Assembly (NCBI GenBank): GCA_017483605.1
Contig: JAFUWG010000020.1
Span: 1-37,239, forward strand
Reading direction: 5' to 3'
Origin: Bacteroidaceae bacterium
GTDB lineage: Bacteria; Bacteroidota; Bacteroidia; Bacteroidales; Bacteroidaceae
Length of the DNA stretch: 37,239 nucleotides
Shown here piece by piece: positions 1 to 8,737 of this stretch (position 1 is the stretch's first letter; the number at the start of each line of letters is the position of its first letter). Both the position numbers and the translations under genes were made by a program. The notes beneath the pieces were generated by a model. The model saw nothing but the letters and a program-made list of their open reading frames with translations. It was not told the DNA's origin and ran no database searches.

Positions 1-3000
1 CACACCGCCCTTCGTGATGACGATAGGATATGTGCCCACAGGAGAAGCCTCGGTTGCCTCACATGAGATGTCGGGTGTTCCGTCCAACGCGGCACCTGAC
101 GATTCATGTTCAAATGTCGGATTTGCTTCGCCATACTCACGGGTGTAACTCTTGGCTGTTACCACCACAGCATCTGCATCGACAACGGTCAATGTGCCAT
201 TCACATACGAACATTCATAATTCAATGCCTCAGCATCGCTTACGACAATATCGTATGTACCCAAGACGCCCGAAGACGTGGCTGTACAGGTCACCGTTGG
301 CATCTTCGTCAACACGCTCTCTGTCTCGTTCATCTTGAAACCCGTGTAAGTCACACCGAATGCAGGCAGAGCCTCACCTTGCTTGATGACATAACTCTGT
401 GCCGAAATCGTCAGCGGTGCCTTGGTAATCGTCAGCATACCATTGATATACGTATCGTTGTAGTTTGTCACACTGCCCTTCGTGATGACGATGGGATAAG
501 TACCGACGGGCGAACTTGCCGTTGCCTCACATGAAATGGCGGGATTGCCTTCCAACGCCACACCCACAGAAGTGTACTCAAACGTCGGATTCTCCTCACC
601 ATACTCACGTGTGTAACTCTTGGCGGTCACGACCACGGCATCTGCTTCGATAACGGTTAACGTGCCATACACATACGAAATGTCATAGTTCTGTGCCTCT
701 GCACCAGAAACCGTGATTTCGTAAGTGCCCAAGACTTCCGAGGATGCGGCCGCACAAGTTACATCTGGCAGTTGGGTCAGCACATCCTTCGCCTCATTGT
801 TCTTGAAACCGTTGTATTCAATCTCAAGGTTAGGAAGAGCCTCCCCCTGTTTGATGACATAACTCTTTGCAGTCACCGTCAACGGTGCCTTTGTAATGGT
901 CAATGTGCCATTCACGTAACTGTCGTTGTAGTTTTTCACACCACCCTTCGACACAATGATGGGGTACGTGCCCACAGGTGAAGCCACGGTTGCCGCACAT
1001 GAAATGTCGGGTGTTCCATCCAACGCCTTTCCTGTCGATGTGTACTCAAAGGTCGGGTTCTCCTCACCATACTCACGGGTATAACTCTTGGCAGTTACTA
1101 CTACAGGATCGGCATTGGCGATGGTCAATGTCCCTTTCACATACAACATATCGTAGTTTTTAGCCTCTGCACCATCCACTACAATATCATACTGTCCAGG
1201 ACGGTTGGATGACGTGGCTGTACATGTCGCCATCGGTTTCTTCGTCAAAACGCTTTCCGTTTCATCATTTTTGAAGCCCGTATAAGCAACCTCAAATTCA
1301 GGCAAAGCCTCACCTTGCTTCATTGTACAATTCTGCACAGTTATCGTCAGTGGTGCTTTCGTTACTGTCAACGTTCCATTCACCAAACTTACGTCTTTAT
1401 TCTTCACGCTGCCAATAGTCAACACAATGGGATACGTACCCACTGCTGATGCTGATGTCGCTGCACAAGTGATAACAGGAACACCTTCCAAATCCTCACC
1501 AGCCGACGTGTACGTTAATTCCGGAACAGCATCACCATACACCATCGTTACATTTTGGGCAGCGATAGTGACAGGTGAATGGGTCTTCACCATAAACCTG
1601 CTTTCCGTGTCCGTACCTGCATACTTATCCACCATTTCACTGGTACCCAATTTTATGTTCTTCACATAGACAATGTAGTTTCCAACAGGTGCCTCATCGT
1701 TGATAGGTCTCATCTTGATGGAGAAAGCCTTTCCGCTACCTGCGGCAATAGCATCCCCTCCCAAGAAATAGCAGAAGTATCGTAACGTGCCTGTCTCTAT
1801 CTCCCTTGATGTCAACGTCATGCCTTTCGCTCTTGCTTCCAACACCACGTTGTCCTCGTAGGGTTCATAGACCTTTTGAGGATATACCACATCAAACTGC
1901 AAGCCCGTAATAGGGTCGTAGGTATTCACCGACACATCTATGCTCAACACATCATCTGCATACACATCTGCCGTACTAATCTCCAAATAGTTCGAAGCAA
2001 ATCGGCTACCCGTCACTGCCACATTCCACAGTCGTTGGTCAGGGTCGTTGCTATACAATTGCATGGTTGCCTCAAAAGCCTTCTGTTCCACGCTGCCATA
2101 CACCACCGTCACCTCCTTGCTTTCGTATTTCGGGATGACTAATGGCATCACCTCTTTCACTGACAGGTTTTCATTGTCAAACACAATGCGGCTCACCGTC
2201 AGTGGAGCATTGCCTGAATTGTAGATGCTAAACGTCTTTTCAGCCTTCTCCGTGACAGATACTTCACCAAAGTCCAATGTGCTGCTGGCACTAATTTGCG
2301 GACTTCTGATTTCCACATAGCCGCCATATACCTCCGACACCACATTCTCAACCTTCTTATTGATGGTGGCAGAAAGCACTGTCTTTGTCGGTTTCAGTTC
2401 TGTTCCATACCGTCCAGACAATTTCACCTTGAACGAGCCGATTTCGCCTTCCGTTCCCGTCAGAGCCTTGTCCGTCGACGAATAGACAATGATTCTCAGC
2501 ACACCATCTTTCAGCAAACTCGATGCCTGATGGTCCACCTTGCGGCTCGACAGCACAAAACTGCCCTCCACATATTCCAACTGTTCAGGCATCTGAAACT
2601 CCACCTGATAGCCACTGATACCATCCATGTTGTTCATCAATAGATGGATATCAACTTCCTCGTCGCTCATGCCACTGGCTGGTTGCACATGCAGTTCGTT
2701 CACCGCAAAAGGTTTTGCCAACAATTTGATGGTGTTCAATTTCGAAATGCTGTTGCACAACACCTTCACGGTCTTTCCCACGCTACCCCGCGTCGTTGGC
2801 TTGTAGGTCACATTCAGCGGTGTGCTCTCTCCTGCCGCCACCGTCTGTGGGAAACTGGTGGTGCTCGAAAATACATTCACGTCCGAAAACTCCAATCCTG
2901 TCAGCACCAAGTCGGCATTGCCCACATTTGTCACCCACACCTCCTGCGTGTACGTGTCCTTGATGGGCACCTCACCAAAGTCTATCGTCATGGAACCGTA

Positions 3001-3474
3001 TTGTGCCTTGGCACACACGATGGTCACAGCACCGCTCTCCACCGTGCTTGCCACCTCCGAGCCGTTGGCATTCGTCAGGGTCACTTTCGAGGGTGTCAGG
3101 GCCACGGTCTTCGGCTGATTGCCCAGTTTCATCTTCCACGTTGCCACCACGCCGCTGTTGCCGCTGAAGGTGTTCATGCCAATAGAATACACCATCACGT
3201 TCAGCACACCGTCTTTCACGCCCGCTGTCACCGAGTGACCCGATGCACGGCTACCCACCTGTGCAGACCCCTCCACCAGCGTCAGGTTCTCATCCATCGG
3301 AATGCTCACCTGCATGGCAGCCACCCCTTCGCTGTTCTCTAAGGAGAGGCTCACCGTCACCTCTTCTTCAGGCTTGCCCTCTGTCGAGGACAACTTGACC
3401 ACGTTGCCAGCCCGCGCTCCCATGCCGAGGCATAGGAGCAGGGCAAGCAACCAACTGATTCCATGTGCTTTCAT
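1..3474 (-). CDS. Giant secreted cohesin-like / choice-of-anchor-D / MBG-repeat protein (C-terminus beyond window)
   Basis: An uninterrupted minus-strand frame of 1158 codons starts with ATG at 3474 and leaves the window at base 1 without a stop. A signal peptide is visible (MKAHGISWLLALLLCLGMGARA). By reading, domains alternate: cohesin-like beta-sandwiches at about 24-155, 260-396 and 505-635, each with patterns like GVLNVMVYS and GxxxTWKMKL, separated by Ig-like choice-of-anchor-D/DUF1573-like domains (TIDFGEVPIKDTYTQ, TLDFGEVSVTEKAEKTF) at about 157-258 and 397-504. From about 636 on come at least seven MBG-type repeats, recognisable by VVTAKSYTREYGEENPTFEY, GTYPIVITKG and YVNGTLTITKAPL. 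The ATG overlaps the stop of the upstream protease by 4 bases (ATGA), so the two are probably translated together. Likely an extracellular adhesin or scaffold. The MBG calls are fairly secure; the cohesin-like calls are inference from pattern only. The C-terminal anchoring or sorting signal is not visible. Confidence 0.85.
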   Translation of the reverse strand, partial: MKAHGISWLLALLLCLGMGARAGNVVKLSSTEGKPEEEVTVSLSLENSEGVAAMQVSIPMDENLTLVEGSAQVGSRASGHSVTAGVKDGVLNVMVYSIGMNTFSGNSGVVATWKMKLGNQPKTVALTPSKVTLTNANGSEVASTVESGAVTIVCAKAQYGSMTIDFGEVPIKDTYTQEVWVTNVGNADLVLTGLEFSDVNVFSSTTSFPQTVAAGESTPLNVTYKPTTRGSVGKTVKVLCNSISKLNTIKLLAKPFAVNELHVQPASGMSDEEVDIHLLMNNMDGISGYQVEFQMPEQLEYVEGSFVLSSRKVDHQASSLLKDGVLRIIVYSSTDKALTGTEGEIGSFKVKLSGRYGTELKPTKTVLSATINKKVENVVSEVYGGYVEIRSPQISASSTLDFGEVSVTEKAEKTFSIYNSGNAPLTVSRIVFDNENLSVKEVMPLVIPKYESKEVTVVYGSVEQKAFEATMQLYSNDPDQRLWNVAVTGSRFASNYLEISTADVYADDVLSIDVSVNTYDPITGLQFDVVYPQKVYEPYEDNVVLEARAKGMTLTSREIETGTLRYFCYFLGGDAIAAGSGKAFSIKMRPINDEAPVGNYIVYVKNIKLGTSEMVDKYAGTDTESRFMVKTHSPVTIAAQNVTMVYGDAVPELTYTSAGEDLEGVPVITCAATSASAVGTYPIVLTIGSVKNKDVSLVNGTLTVTKAPLTITVQNCTMKQGEALPEFEVAYTGFKNDETESVLTKKPMATCTATSSNRPGQYDIVVDGAEAKNYDMLYVKGTLTIANADPVVVTAKSYTREYGEENPTFEYTSTGKALDGTPDISCAATVASPVGTYPIIVSKGGVKNYNDSYVNGTLTITKAPLTVTAKSYVIKQGEALPNLEIEYNGFKNNEAKDVLTQLPDVTCAAASSEVLGTYEITVSGAEAQNYDISYVYGTLTVIEADAVVVTAKSYTREYGEENPTFEYTSVGVALEGNPAISCEATASSPVGTYPIVITKGSVTNYNDTYINGMLTITKAPLTISAQSYVIKQGEALPAFGVTYTGFKMNETESVLTKMPTVTCTATSSGVLGTYDIVVSDAEALNYECSYVNGTLTVVDADAVVVTAKSYTREYGEANPTFEHESSGAALDGTPDISCEATEASPVGTYPIVITKGGV

Positions 3475-6400
3475 CTGATTACTTTTACGCCGTCAATAAT
3501 ATACACACCCTTCGGCAGAGGCTTCAACTGCTGTTCGCTGCCAGCCACCTTCTGCCCCATCATGTTATAGACACCCTTCACGTTCTTCACGCTTCTGCCC
3601 ATCGAGGCAATGCCTGTAGCCTCGCCGCTCTCCAGTTTCACGCTTCTGCCCGAGGCATCACTCAGTCTCATCGACACAAGGTCTGCATCGCCGATGTAGA
3701 GCAAGGCGTGTTTGCCCGCTGATAAGGTTTCGCCGTTCATGCTGTATGCCAACAGCAGGTAGTCCTCATCTGTCAGCCAAGCGGATGCCTGCTCAAAGCC
3801 CTTCAGGTCGTCAGCCACTGTCAGCGTGGCATCTTTTTCCACAGCCAACTGCACCTGCACGCCTGCCAGTGCCACTGTGCTTTCCACATACAGCACACCG
3901 TTCTCCACCGTGTAGGTGGCAGTCGCTTCAGCCATTGCCGCAGCCGTGGCGGTTGGGTTGAGAATGTTCTTAATGATGCCGATGACATCCAGAATGTCAA
4001 TCTGTTGGTCGCTGTTCATGTCGGCTGCCTCATAAATGAATGGCTTGGGTTCCATACCAGCGGCGTAGTTAACAGTTGTGATGACATCAGCCACATCCAC
4101 CTCCGTGTCGCCATTGGCATCACCCTTCTTCGAGGTGAGTGGAGTGGCTGCCACCACATTCGAGATGTCAAACTCCTGCAAGTCGGTGCTTAATACCTTA
4201 TAATAATAGTAATAGGTAGAGCCTGGCACCACATCATAGTCGGTAAAGGAAGTGGCGTCAATATCCAAGATTTCATCGTTGATGCGGAGAGTGTCTGCAA
4301 CCATGATGGTATCTGGTTGAGAATACCAATTTCCATCACGCCATCCTGATGGCAGAATCTTCTGATAAGGCTCTCCATACCGATACACATTAAAGCCCAT
4401 CGCATCCTCAAAGTCGTTCTCCTCGTTGTGCCAAGTCAAATCAACCTTGCCCAATCCTGCTTCTGCGGCAAAACCTGTTGCCATGCTGCCAGCCGCTTGC
4501 ACTTGGATGTTGAAACGGGTTTTCTCGTAAGGAATCTCAAAGTATTCGTCATCCTCCGCACCATACACATAGATGCGGTTCACACCATCGCTCTTCGTCT
4601 TGCCTGTGATGGTCTTGTAGGCGGTGTAAATCGTACCCTCTTCGTTCCAACTGCCATCCTCGCTCACACCGTTCTGTGTCCAAGGGTCACGCACACCAAA
4701 CGAGATATTCGGTGCCACCACCTTATTCATCGGGCGGTTGAAATACACCTCAAACTTATGCTTACCCACACCAAGTGGTGCCAAATCTTCATACTCGTCT
4801 TGTGCATCCTTGCCATTCACAACCACTTTCCAAACAATGCCATGTGCCTCATGGATTGGTTCTGTACGCATATTGCTGAGGTCAACGCGACCCCAAGTTC
4901 CTGAAGCATTGCCTATTTCATAGATATATGGCCGAAGGATATTCTCTCGACTCGTTCCATAATAAGATGGATCGTCCGTATGTGTAATAGTAGGAGTTGA
5001 AGAAATGCTACCTACCAAATACTTCTTATCATTATCAAAAATATTGTTGAAGAAGTTGTTATTGATTAAGTCACTATAGTGAGGAGGAGTTGTAGAATAA
5101 CGGTTATCATTATTAATAAAATTTGTATATTGAAAGTTTAATGGGGTATATTTGGCGGTGTTGTAATGCGTAAAATAAAAAGCTGGAGAATTAACAACAT
5201 TATTTCGTACACCAGATATTCTGTCATAATAATTCGAAAGAGAAATGTGTGTTGGAGATAAAATACAATCTTCTAAGTAAGGATGAATACCATCGCTCGA
5301 AACTGAACAATCCTCTATCCTACAATACGAAATTGTATCTCGTGGATTATCATAAGTGCTCCAATTGCTGTCGAAATAAACGAAAATGCCAGCTGAATGT
5401 TTCCTTTCATCAGAATATTGATAATCTGCATATTTAGCACAATAATCTTTATAGTCTTTAAGCATTTGAAGTACATAAGGAGTTAGATAATCTGGGTCTG
5501 TCAGCAAATTCTGTTTGGCATTCATGTCATTACCATAATCTATATAATCAGATAAGAGGAAACTACGAGAAGGATCATCTTCTGTATCACCATAATAAAT
5601 AGATGTGCTTAAGACGGTCGACCACGCATAATCATCTCCCATTTTATTGGGAGTAGTTTCTGTCTGAATCATCGTAAACGATGTACTATCAGAATTTGTG
5701 TATAAATGCCCACCATTATGACGATGCTCTCCTGTTGACTCATGGCTTTTGATACCAGCCCAAGCACCTTCTCCTGTATGCCTTGTAAACACAATCGGCT
5801 TTTCTGGTGTCCCATTAGCCACCAACTTGCCAAACGATGAAAGTCCCATGCCCTCGGCAAATTCGAGGCGTGTGCCAGGCTCAATGGTGAGGGTTGCCCC
5901 TTCCATAATGCCAAGGTTTTCATTCACATAATACACATGGTCTGCCGTAAGCGTCTTGTCCTCACTAATCAAACCGCTAATCTTCACCATATTATCCACA
6001 GTCATGGTGAAATGCCCTTCATAAATCGTGCTACTTTCGTCACACGTTGCCACAAACTTCATCTTGATATGCCGACCATCCGCCACATTGTCAGCCACTT
6101 TCAGTTTCAATGGATTGAGGCTCACCCCTTTTCCGTAAGCATCGAGGTGTAACCCAAAATCGACTTCACCAGTCAAAATCTCCACCGTAGAAGCATCTTC
6201 AAACTCGTCACCCATTTCAAGGTGCATCTTGATATTGCTTGCCTCGCCAAAGGTGGTGCGGATGACAGGATAAAGGCTGACGGTCTCTCCTGCATCAATG
6301 CGACCATCACCGCTATAGTCTTCTTCCGTCTCGTCAGCCAATTCCTTGCGTTCACGGAACATCACCTTGATTAAGTCCAGTTCAGCAGGACGCTTCGTGA

Positions 6401-7847
6401 CATTATAGGCTTGGATGATATTGTCGGTATGCAGCAGGTCTCCCCAAAGAATTTCTTGGGTGTCATATTGTTTCACCATTTGCAAAGCCGAGATAGCACC
6501 TGCCACCAACGGAGCAGCCATCGAAGTGCCATTCATCACATCATATTTGCCGCCAGGAATACAACTCAACATATTCACACCCGGTGCTTTCAGTTCATAG
6601 TTAAAACCATCGGGGTCTTTCAAGGTACTTTCGCATGAATAAGTGTTTCCATCGTCATCGTAGTTGCTGAACGAAGCCAAGGCTCCTTGTTGAGTGGTTG
6701 CCTGTACACCTAACACAAAAGAATAGGCAGCAGGGAACATCGGTCCAACAAACATACACGGAGAAGGATAATGTGAGACATAGATACATTTAGCATCATT
6801 ACCAGAAGAAGCGACCAGAACCGCTGACTGATAAGCCTTTTCCAACGCCTGACGCAAAGCCGAAGAGTTGGCGTATGTTCCCAAACTAAAATTCAATACA
6901 GTTGCTCCATTTGCTATGGCATAGTCAATACCTTTGATGAGAACGCTTATATCTCCCACACCATCACTCTGCATCACCGTCACAGGCATAATGTATGCCT
7001 TGGGGTTCGTGCCGACAATACCCACTTTATTATCAGATGCGGCAGCAATACCTGCCACGTGCGTACCGTGCTTGTTGTTGTCGCGGATTCGTCCTGTATT
7101 GTTGATGAAATCCCAACCATGCAGGTCGTTCTTGAAACCGTTGCCATCATTGTCATAACCATCCTCGCCCTGCTCTTCGCCCTTATTCGTCCAAAGGTTA
7201 TCAACGAGGTCGGGATAAGTCATATCGACACCCGTGTCGAGAATGGCGATGACAGGACGCTTCTTGTTGATGACGGGTTTTGTCCACAACTGCTTCACGC
7301 CATAATCATCCAAATACCACTGACTCTGAACGTATGGATTGCCACCAAAGTTCGCACTGATATCCACATCATCCAAGGCATAAACCTTATAGTTTGGTTC
7401 GGCAAACTCCACTTCCTTCAGTTCCTTCAACTTGTCAATCAGCAGCAATGTGGAATCACTTCGTTCTGATTTCAACTTCACACTGTAGAGTTGACTGAGG
7501 TCACGCTCCTCAATCAGTTGACCATTGTAGGCACGTGCCTTGCGGAGTGGACGCTTGGGATTCTCGTTCGGCAGGAGTTGTTCCATCTCCTCCACACCAA
7601 ACTCCTTCATCACGGCATCTACCGCATTCACACTGGCTGCCATAAACTTACCTTTGGCACGGGTCACCTTGACAGGGCTTTCATCTTTGAACTTCACCAG
7701 CACCTGACCTGCCACGAAGTCGTGACTACGCTGAGCACGCTGGTCAATTTTATAGACAGCATCCTCATTGTCGTTACTCACTCCTTGTGCATTCGCCGAC
7801 AACGCCGCCGCGAACGCCACTACTAAAAGCGATAAATTCTTTTTCAT
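3471..7847 (-). CDS. Secreted subtilisin-like (S8) serine protease with beta-helix, Fn3-like, dockerin-like and C-terminal sorting-type domains
   Basis: 1458 residues. The start is placed at the ATG at 7847 because a signal peptide begins there (MKKNLSLLVVAFAAALSANA); an ATG 20 codons upstream would add a hydrophilic leader. A propeptide-like region (about 40-160) precedes the S8 domain. The catalytic triad is D204 (AILDTGVD), H263 (HGTHVAG) and S442 (NGTSMAAP), with N350 (SSGN) as oxyanion residue, so the enzyme looks intact. The middle holds a repetitive beta-helix-like region (ATLTIEPGTRLEFAEG), then an Fn3-like segment (GKVDLTWHN). Next are two dockerin-type, EF-hand-like segments (GDANGDTEVDVADVI and AADMNSDQQIDILDVI), a beta domain and a short C-terminal tail (GVYNMMGQKV...LPKGVYIIDGVKVIR) of the Bacteroidetes surface-sorting style. 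Its stop overlaps the start of the cohesin-like/MBG gene, suggesting one operon and perhaps one complex. Positions about 4950-5620 are markedly AT-rich compared with the rest. Confidence 0.92.
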   Translation of the reverse strand: MKKNLSLLVVAFAAALSANAQGVSNDNEDAVYKIDQRAQRSHDFVAGQVLVKFKDESPVKVTRAKGKFMAASVNAVDAVMKEFGVEEMEQLLPNENPKRPLRKARAYNGQLIEERDLSQLYSVKLKSERSDSTLLLIDKLKELKEVEFAEPNYKVYALDDVDISANFGGNPYVQSQWYLDDYGVKQLWTKPVINKKRPVIAILDTGVDMTYPDLVDNLWTNKGEEQGEDGYDNDGNGFKNDLHGWDFINNTGRIRDNNKHGTHVAGIAAASDNKVGIVGTNPKAYIMPVTVMQSDGVGDISVLIKGIDYAIANGATVLNFSLGTYANSSALRQALEKAYQSAVLVASSGNDAKCIYVSHYPSPCMFVGPMFPAAYSFVLGVQATTQQGALASFSNYDDDGNTYSCESTLKDPDGFNYELKAPGVNMLSCIPGGKYDVMNGTSMAAPLVAGAISALQMVKQYDTQEILWGDLLHTDNIIQAYNVTKRPAELDLIKVMFRERKELADETEEDYSGDGRIDAGETVSLYPVIRTTFGEASNIKMHLEMGDEFEDASTVEILTGEVDFGLHLDAYGKGVSLNPLKLKVADNVADGRHIKMKFVATCDESSTIYEGHFTMTVDNMVKISGLISEDKTLTADHVYYVNENLGIMEGATLTIEPGTRLEFAEGMGLSSFGKLVANGTPEKPIVFTRHTGEGAWAGIKSHESTGEHRHNGGHLYTNSDSTSFTMIQTETTPNKMGDDYAWSTVLSTSIYYGDTEDDPSRSFLLSDYIDYGNDMNAKQNLLTDPDYLTPYVLQMLKDYKDYCAKYADYQYSDERKHSAGIFVYFDSNWSTYDNPRDTISYCRIEDCSVSSDGIHPYLEDCILSPTHISLSNYYDRISGVRNNVVNSPAFYFTHYNTAKYTPLNFQYTNFINNDNRYSTTPPHYSDLINNNFFNNIFDNDKKYLVGSISSTPTITHTDDPSYYGTSRENILRPYIYEIGNASGTWGRVDLSNMRTEPIHEAHGIVWKVVVNGKDAQDEYEDLAPLGVGKHKFEVYFNRPMNKVVAPNISFGVRDPWTQNGVSEDGSWNEEGTIYTAYKTITGKTKSDGVNRIYVYGAEDDEYFEIPYEKTRFNIQVQAAGSMATGFAAEAGLGKVDLTWHNEENDFEDAMGFNVYRYGEPYQKILPSGWRDGNWYSQPDTIMVADTLRINDEILDIDATSFTDYDVVPGSTYYYYYKVLSTDLQEFDISNVVAATPLTSKKGDANGDTEVDVADVITTVNYAAGMEPKPFIYEAADMNSDQQIDILDVIGIIKNILNPTATAAAMAEATATYTVENGVLYVESTVALAGVQVQLAVEKDATLTVADDLKGFEQASAWLTDEDYLLLAYSMNGETLSAGKHALLYIGDADLVSMRLSDASGRSVKLESGEATGIASMGRSVKNVKGVYNMMGQKVAGSEQQLKPLPKGVYIIDGVKVIR

Positions 7848-7954
7848 AGGATTTAGTTTTATGTTAGTTAATTTGCTAAGTATTTCATCGCACTCATTGG
7901 ATGACAAGCCTTCACTAACATAACAGGGGACAAAAAAAGTGCAGACTTGCCATA

Positions 7955-8076
7955 CTCTGACACAGGCCTAGCACCGCCTAGAACACCTTATGGGAAAGTC
8001 TACACTTAAGTGTAAACTCCAACAGGTGTCACTTTGCCCATCAAAACTCTTTTCGAGGTGCTAGTTCGTGTCAGAG
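7955..8076 (-). promoter_or_regulatory. Large nested inverted repeat in the protease-operon leader (candidate structured RNA)
   Basis: Outer arms 7955-7975 and 8057-8076 pair as CTCTGACAC plus CTAGCACC with GGTGCTAG plus GTGTCAGAG, interrupted by a small internal loop. Nested inside, 7991-7999 (TGGGAAAGT) pairs with 8031-8040 (ACTTTGCCCA) with one bulge, and the centre holds a perfect 14-bp palindrome TACACTTAAGTGTA at 8001-8014. It lies just upstream of the protease start, so it could be a regulatory leader; it could also be a decayed mobile-element end. I do not recognise it as a named riboswitch. Confidence 0.5.
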
Positions 8077-8116
8077 ATTCGAGCAAATTAAAGTCGTGTC
8101 CCAAGGGAACACGTTG

Positions 8117-8124
8117 CAAATGTA
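8117..8124 (-). promoter_or_regulatory. Candidate -7 element for the protease operon
   Basis: On the minus strand the sequence reads TACATTTG, matching the Bacteroidetes -7 consensus TAnnTTTG. A convincing TTTG -33 box at 19-20 bases is not seen. If used, it would give an untranslated leader of about 260 bases carrying the large inverted repeat at 7955-8076. Confidence 0.35.
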
Positions 8125-8205
8125 ACAAAATTTTATAACAATCCCCATTTTTTGCAAAGATTTTTTCAAAACAAAAGAAAAATGAGGAAAAATGTAAGAA
8201 TATCT

Positions 8206-8481
8206 ACGGAAAAGTATGACCCTCAATGTCCACTCAAGTCTCTCACCCGTGTCTTGCGAGAACGATGCCCAATGTCTTCCTCGTCCTCATGCCCGTCGTC
8301 CCGGACGGCTGTATTCCGTGTCTTCCTCGCCCTCATGCCCGTATCTTGCTCCGCCTCTTGCCCGTGTCTTCCATTGCCTCTTGCCCGTCATTACCTTGCT
8401 CCGAGGCTCGTCATCACCTTTCCCTTACGCTCGTCATCACATCGCTCTCATGCTCGTGTCTTCTGAGGAGGTGTTTTCTGA
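8206..8481. repeat. Degenerate tandem array, exact 23-bp period, about 12 units
   Basis: Eleven consecutive 23-bp units run without indels from 8229 to 8481, and a weaker one precedes them at 8206-8228. Best-conserved units are at 8275-8297, 8321-8343, 8344-8366 and 8367-8389, with the pattern TCTTCCTCG-C-CTCATGCCCGT plus one variable base. The core TGCCCGT / CTCGT recurs in most units. Period 23 is not a multiple of three, and no frame is conserved, so this is not a coding repeat. There are no unique spacers, so it is not a CRISPR. Confidence 0.8.
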
Positions 8482-8535
8482 GGGATGAATCAAGAGATTT
8501 CAGGGAGTGATTAGAAGACCAATCTGCACAATCGG

Positions 8536-8596
8536 CTCAATCGTGCCGTAAGCACTTGTCGGGATAAGAAACGACATACCGCTTCGCGATGATTAA
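8536..8596. repeat. Direct repeat, left copy, flanking the nucleotidyltransferase gene
   Basis: The segment CTCAATCGTGCCG...GCACTTGTCG...ATACCGCTTCGCGATG...ATTAA recurs at 9159-9216 with the same orientation and about 85% identity by eye, with small indels. It contains a short hairpin GTGCC-gta-AGCAC. Confidence 0.7.
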
Positions 8597-8640
8597 AAGA
8601 TTAAACGGGTTCTCTCCAACTTTTTTTCAGTTCAAAAGCA

Positions 8641-8675
8641 CAAAAAAAGGCACAAAGCGGAAAGTGCTTTGTGCC
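8641..8675 (-). terminator. Intrinsic terminator of the nucleotidyltransferase gene
   Basis: Minus-strand stem AGGCACAAAGC / GCTTTGTGCCT (8675-8665 with 8658-8648), 6-base loop, followed by a run of seven T (8648-8642). Located 63 bases past the stop codon. Confidence 0.9.
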
Positions 8676-8737
8676 TCATATTATAGATATGTGTATGTCT
8701 TTATGTTGTGATGTTTGCCGCTCTTCGCCATTCAAAC

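Larger units (their letters stand above)
7848..8737. other. Intergenic island without supported protein gene
   Basis: No believable protein gene is seen on either strand. It contains the leader of the protease operon (to about 8124), a degenerate copy of the TTTGCAAAGATA-type promoter region near 8150, a 23-bp-period array (8206-8481), one copy of a direct repeat (8536-8596) and the terminator of the nucleotidyltransferase gene (8641-8675). Short plus-strand open frames around 8150-8510 are frame shadows of the array. Confidence 0.7.

Noticed and set aside
2644-3342. Plus-strand open frame of 232 codons in the left-edge region
   Set aside because: His/Arg-rich shadow of the large cohesin-like/MBG gene, which is open over the whole stretch on the minus strand and joins the protease by an ATGA overlap.
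8206-8481. CRISPR array
   Set aside because: Units follow each other directly with no unique spacers and are degenerate. No cas genes are near.
8152-8510. Three overlapping plus-strand open frames of 90-104 codons, Ser/Pro/Cys-rich
   Set aside because: They lie on the 23-bp array, in different frames of the same repeat, with no start context or conserved pattern. They are by-products of repeat sequence without stops.
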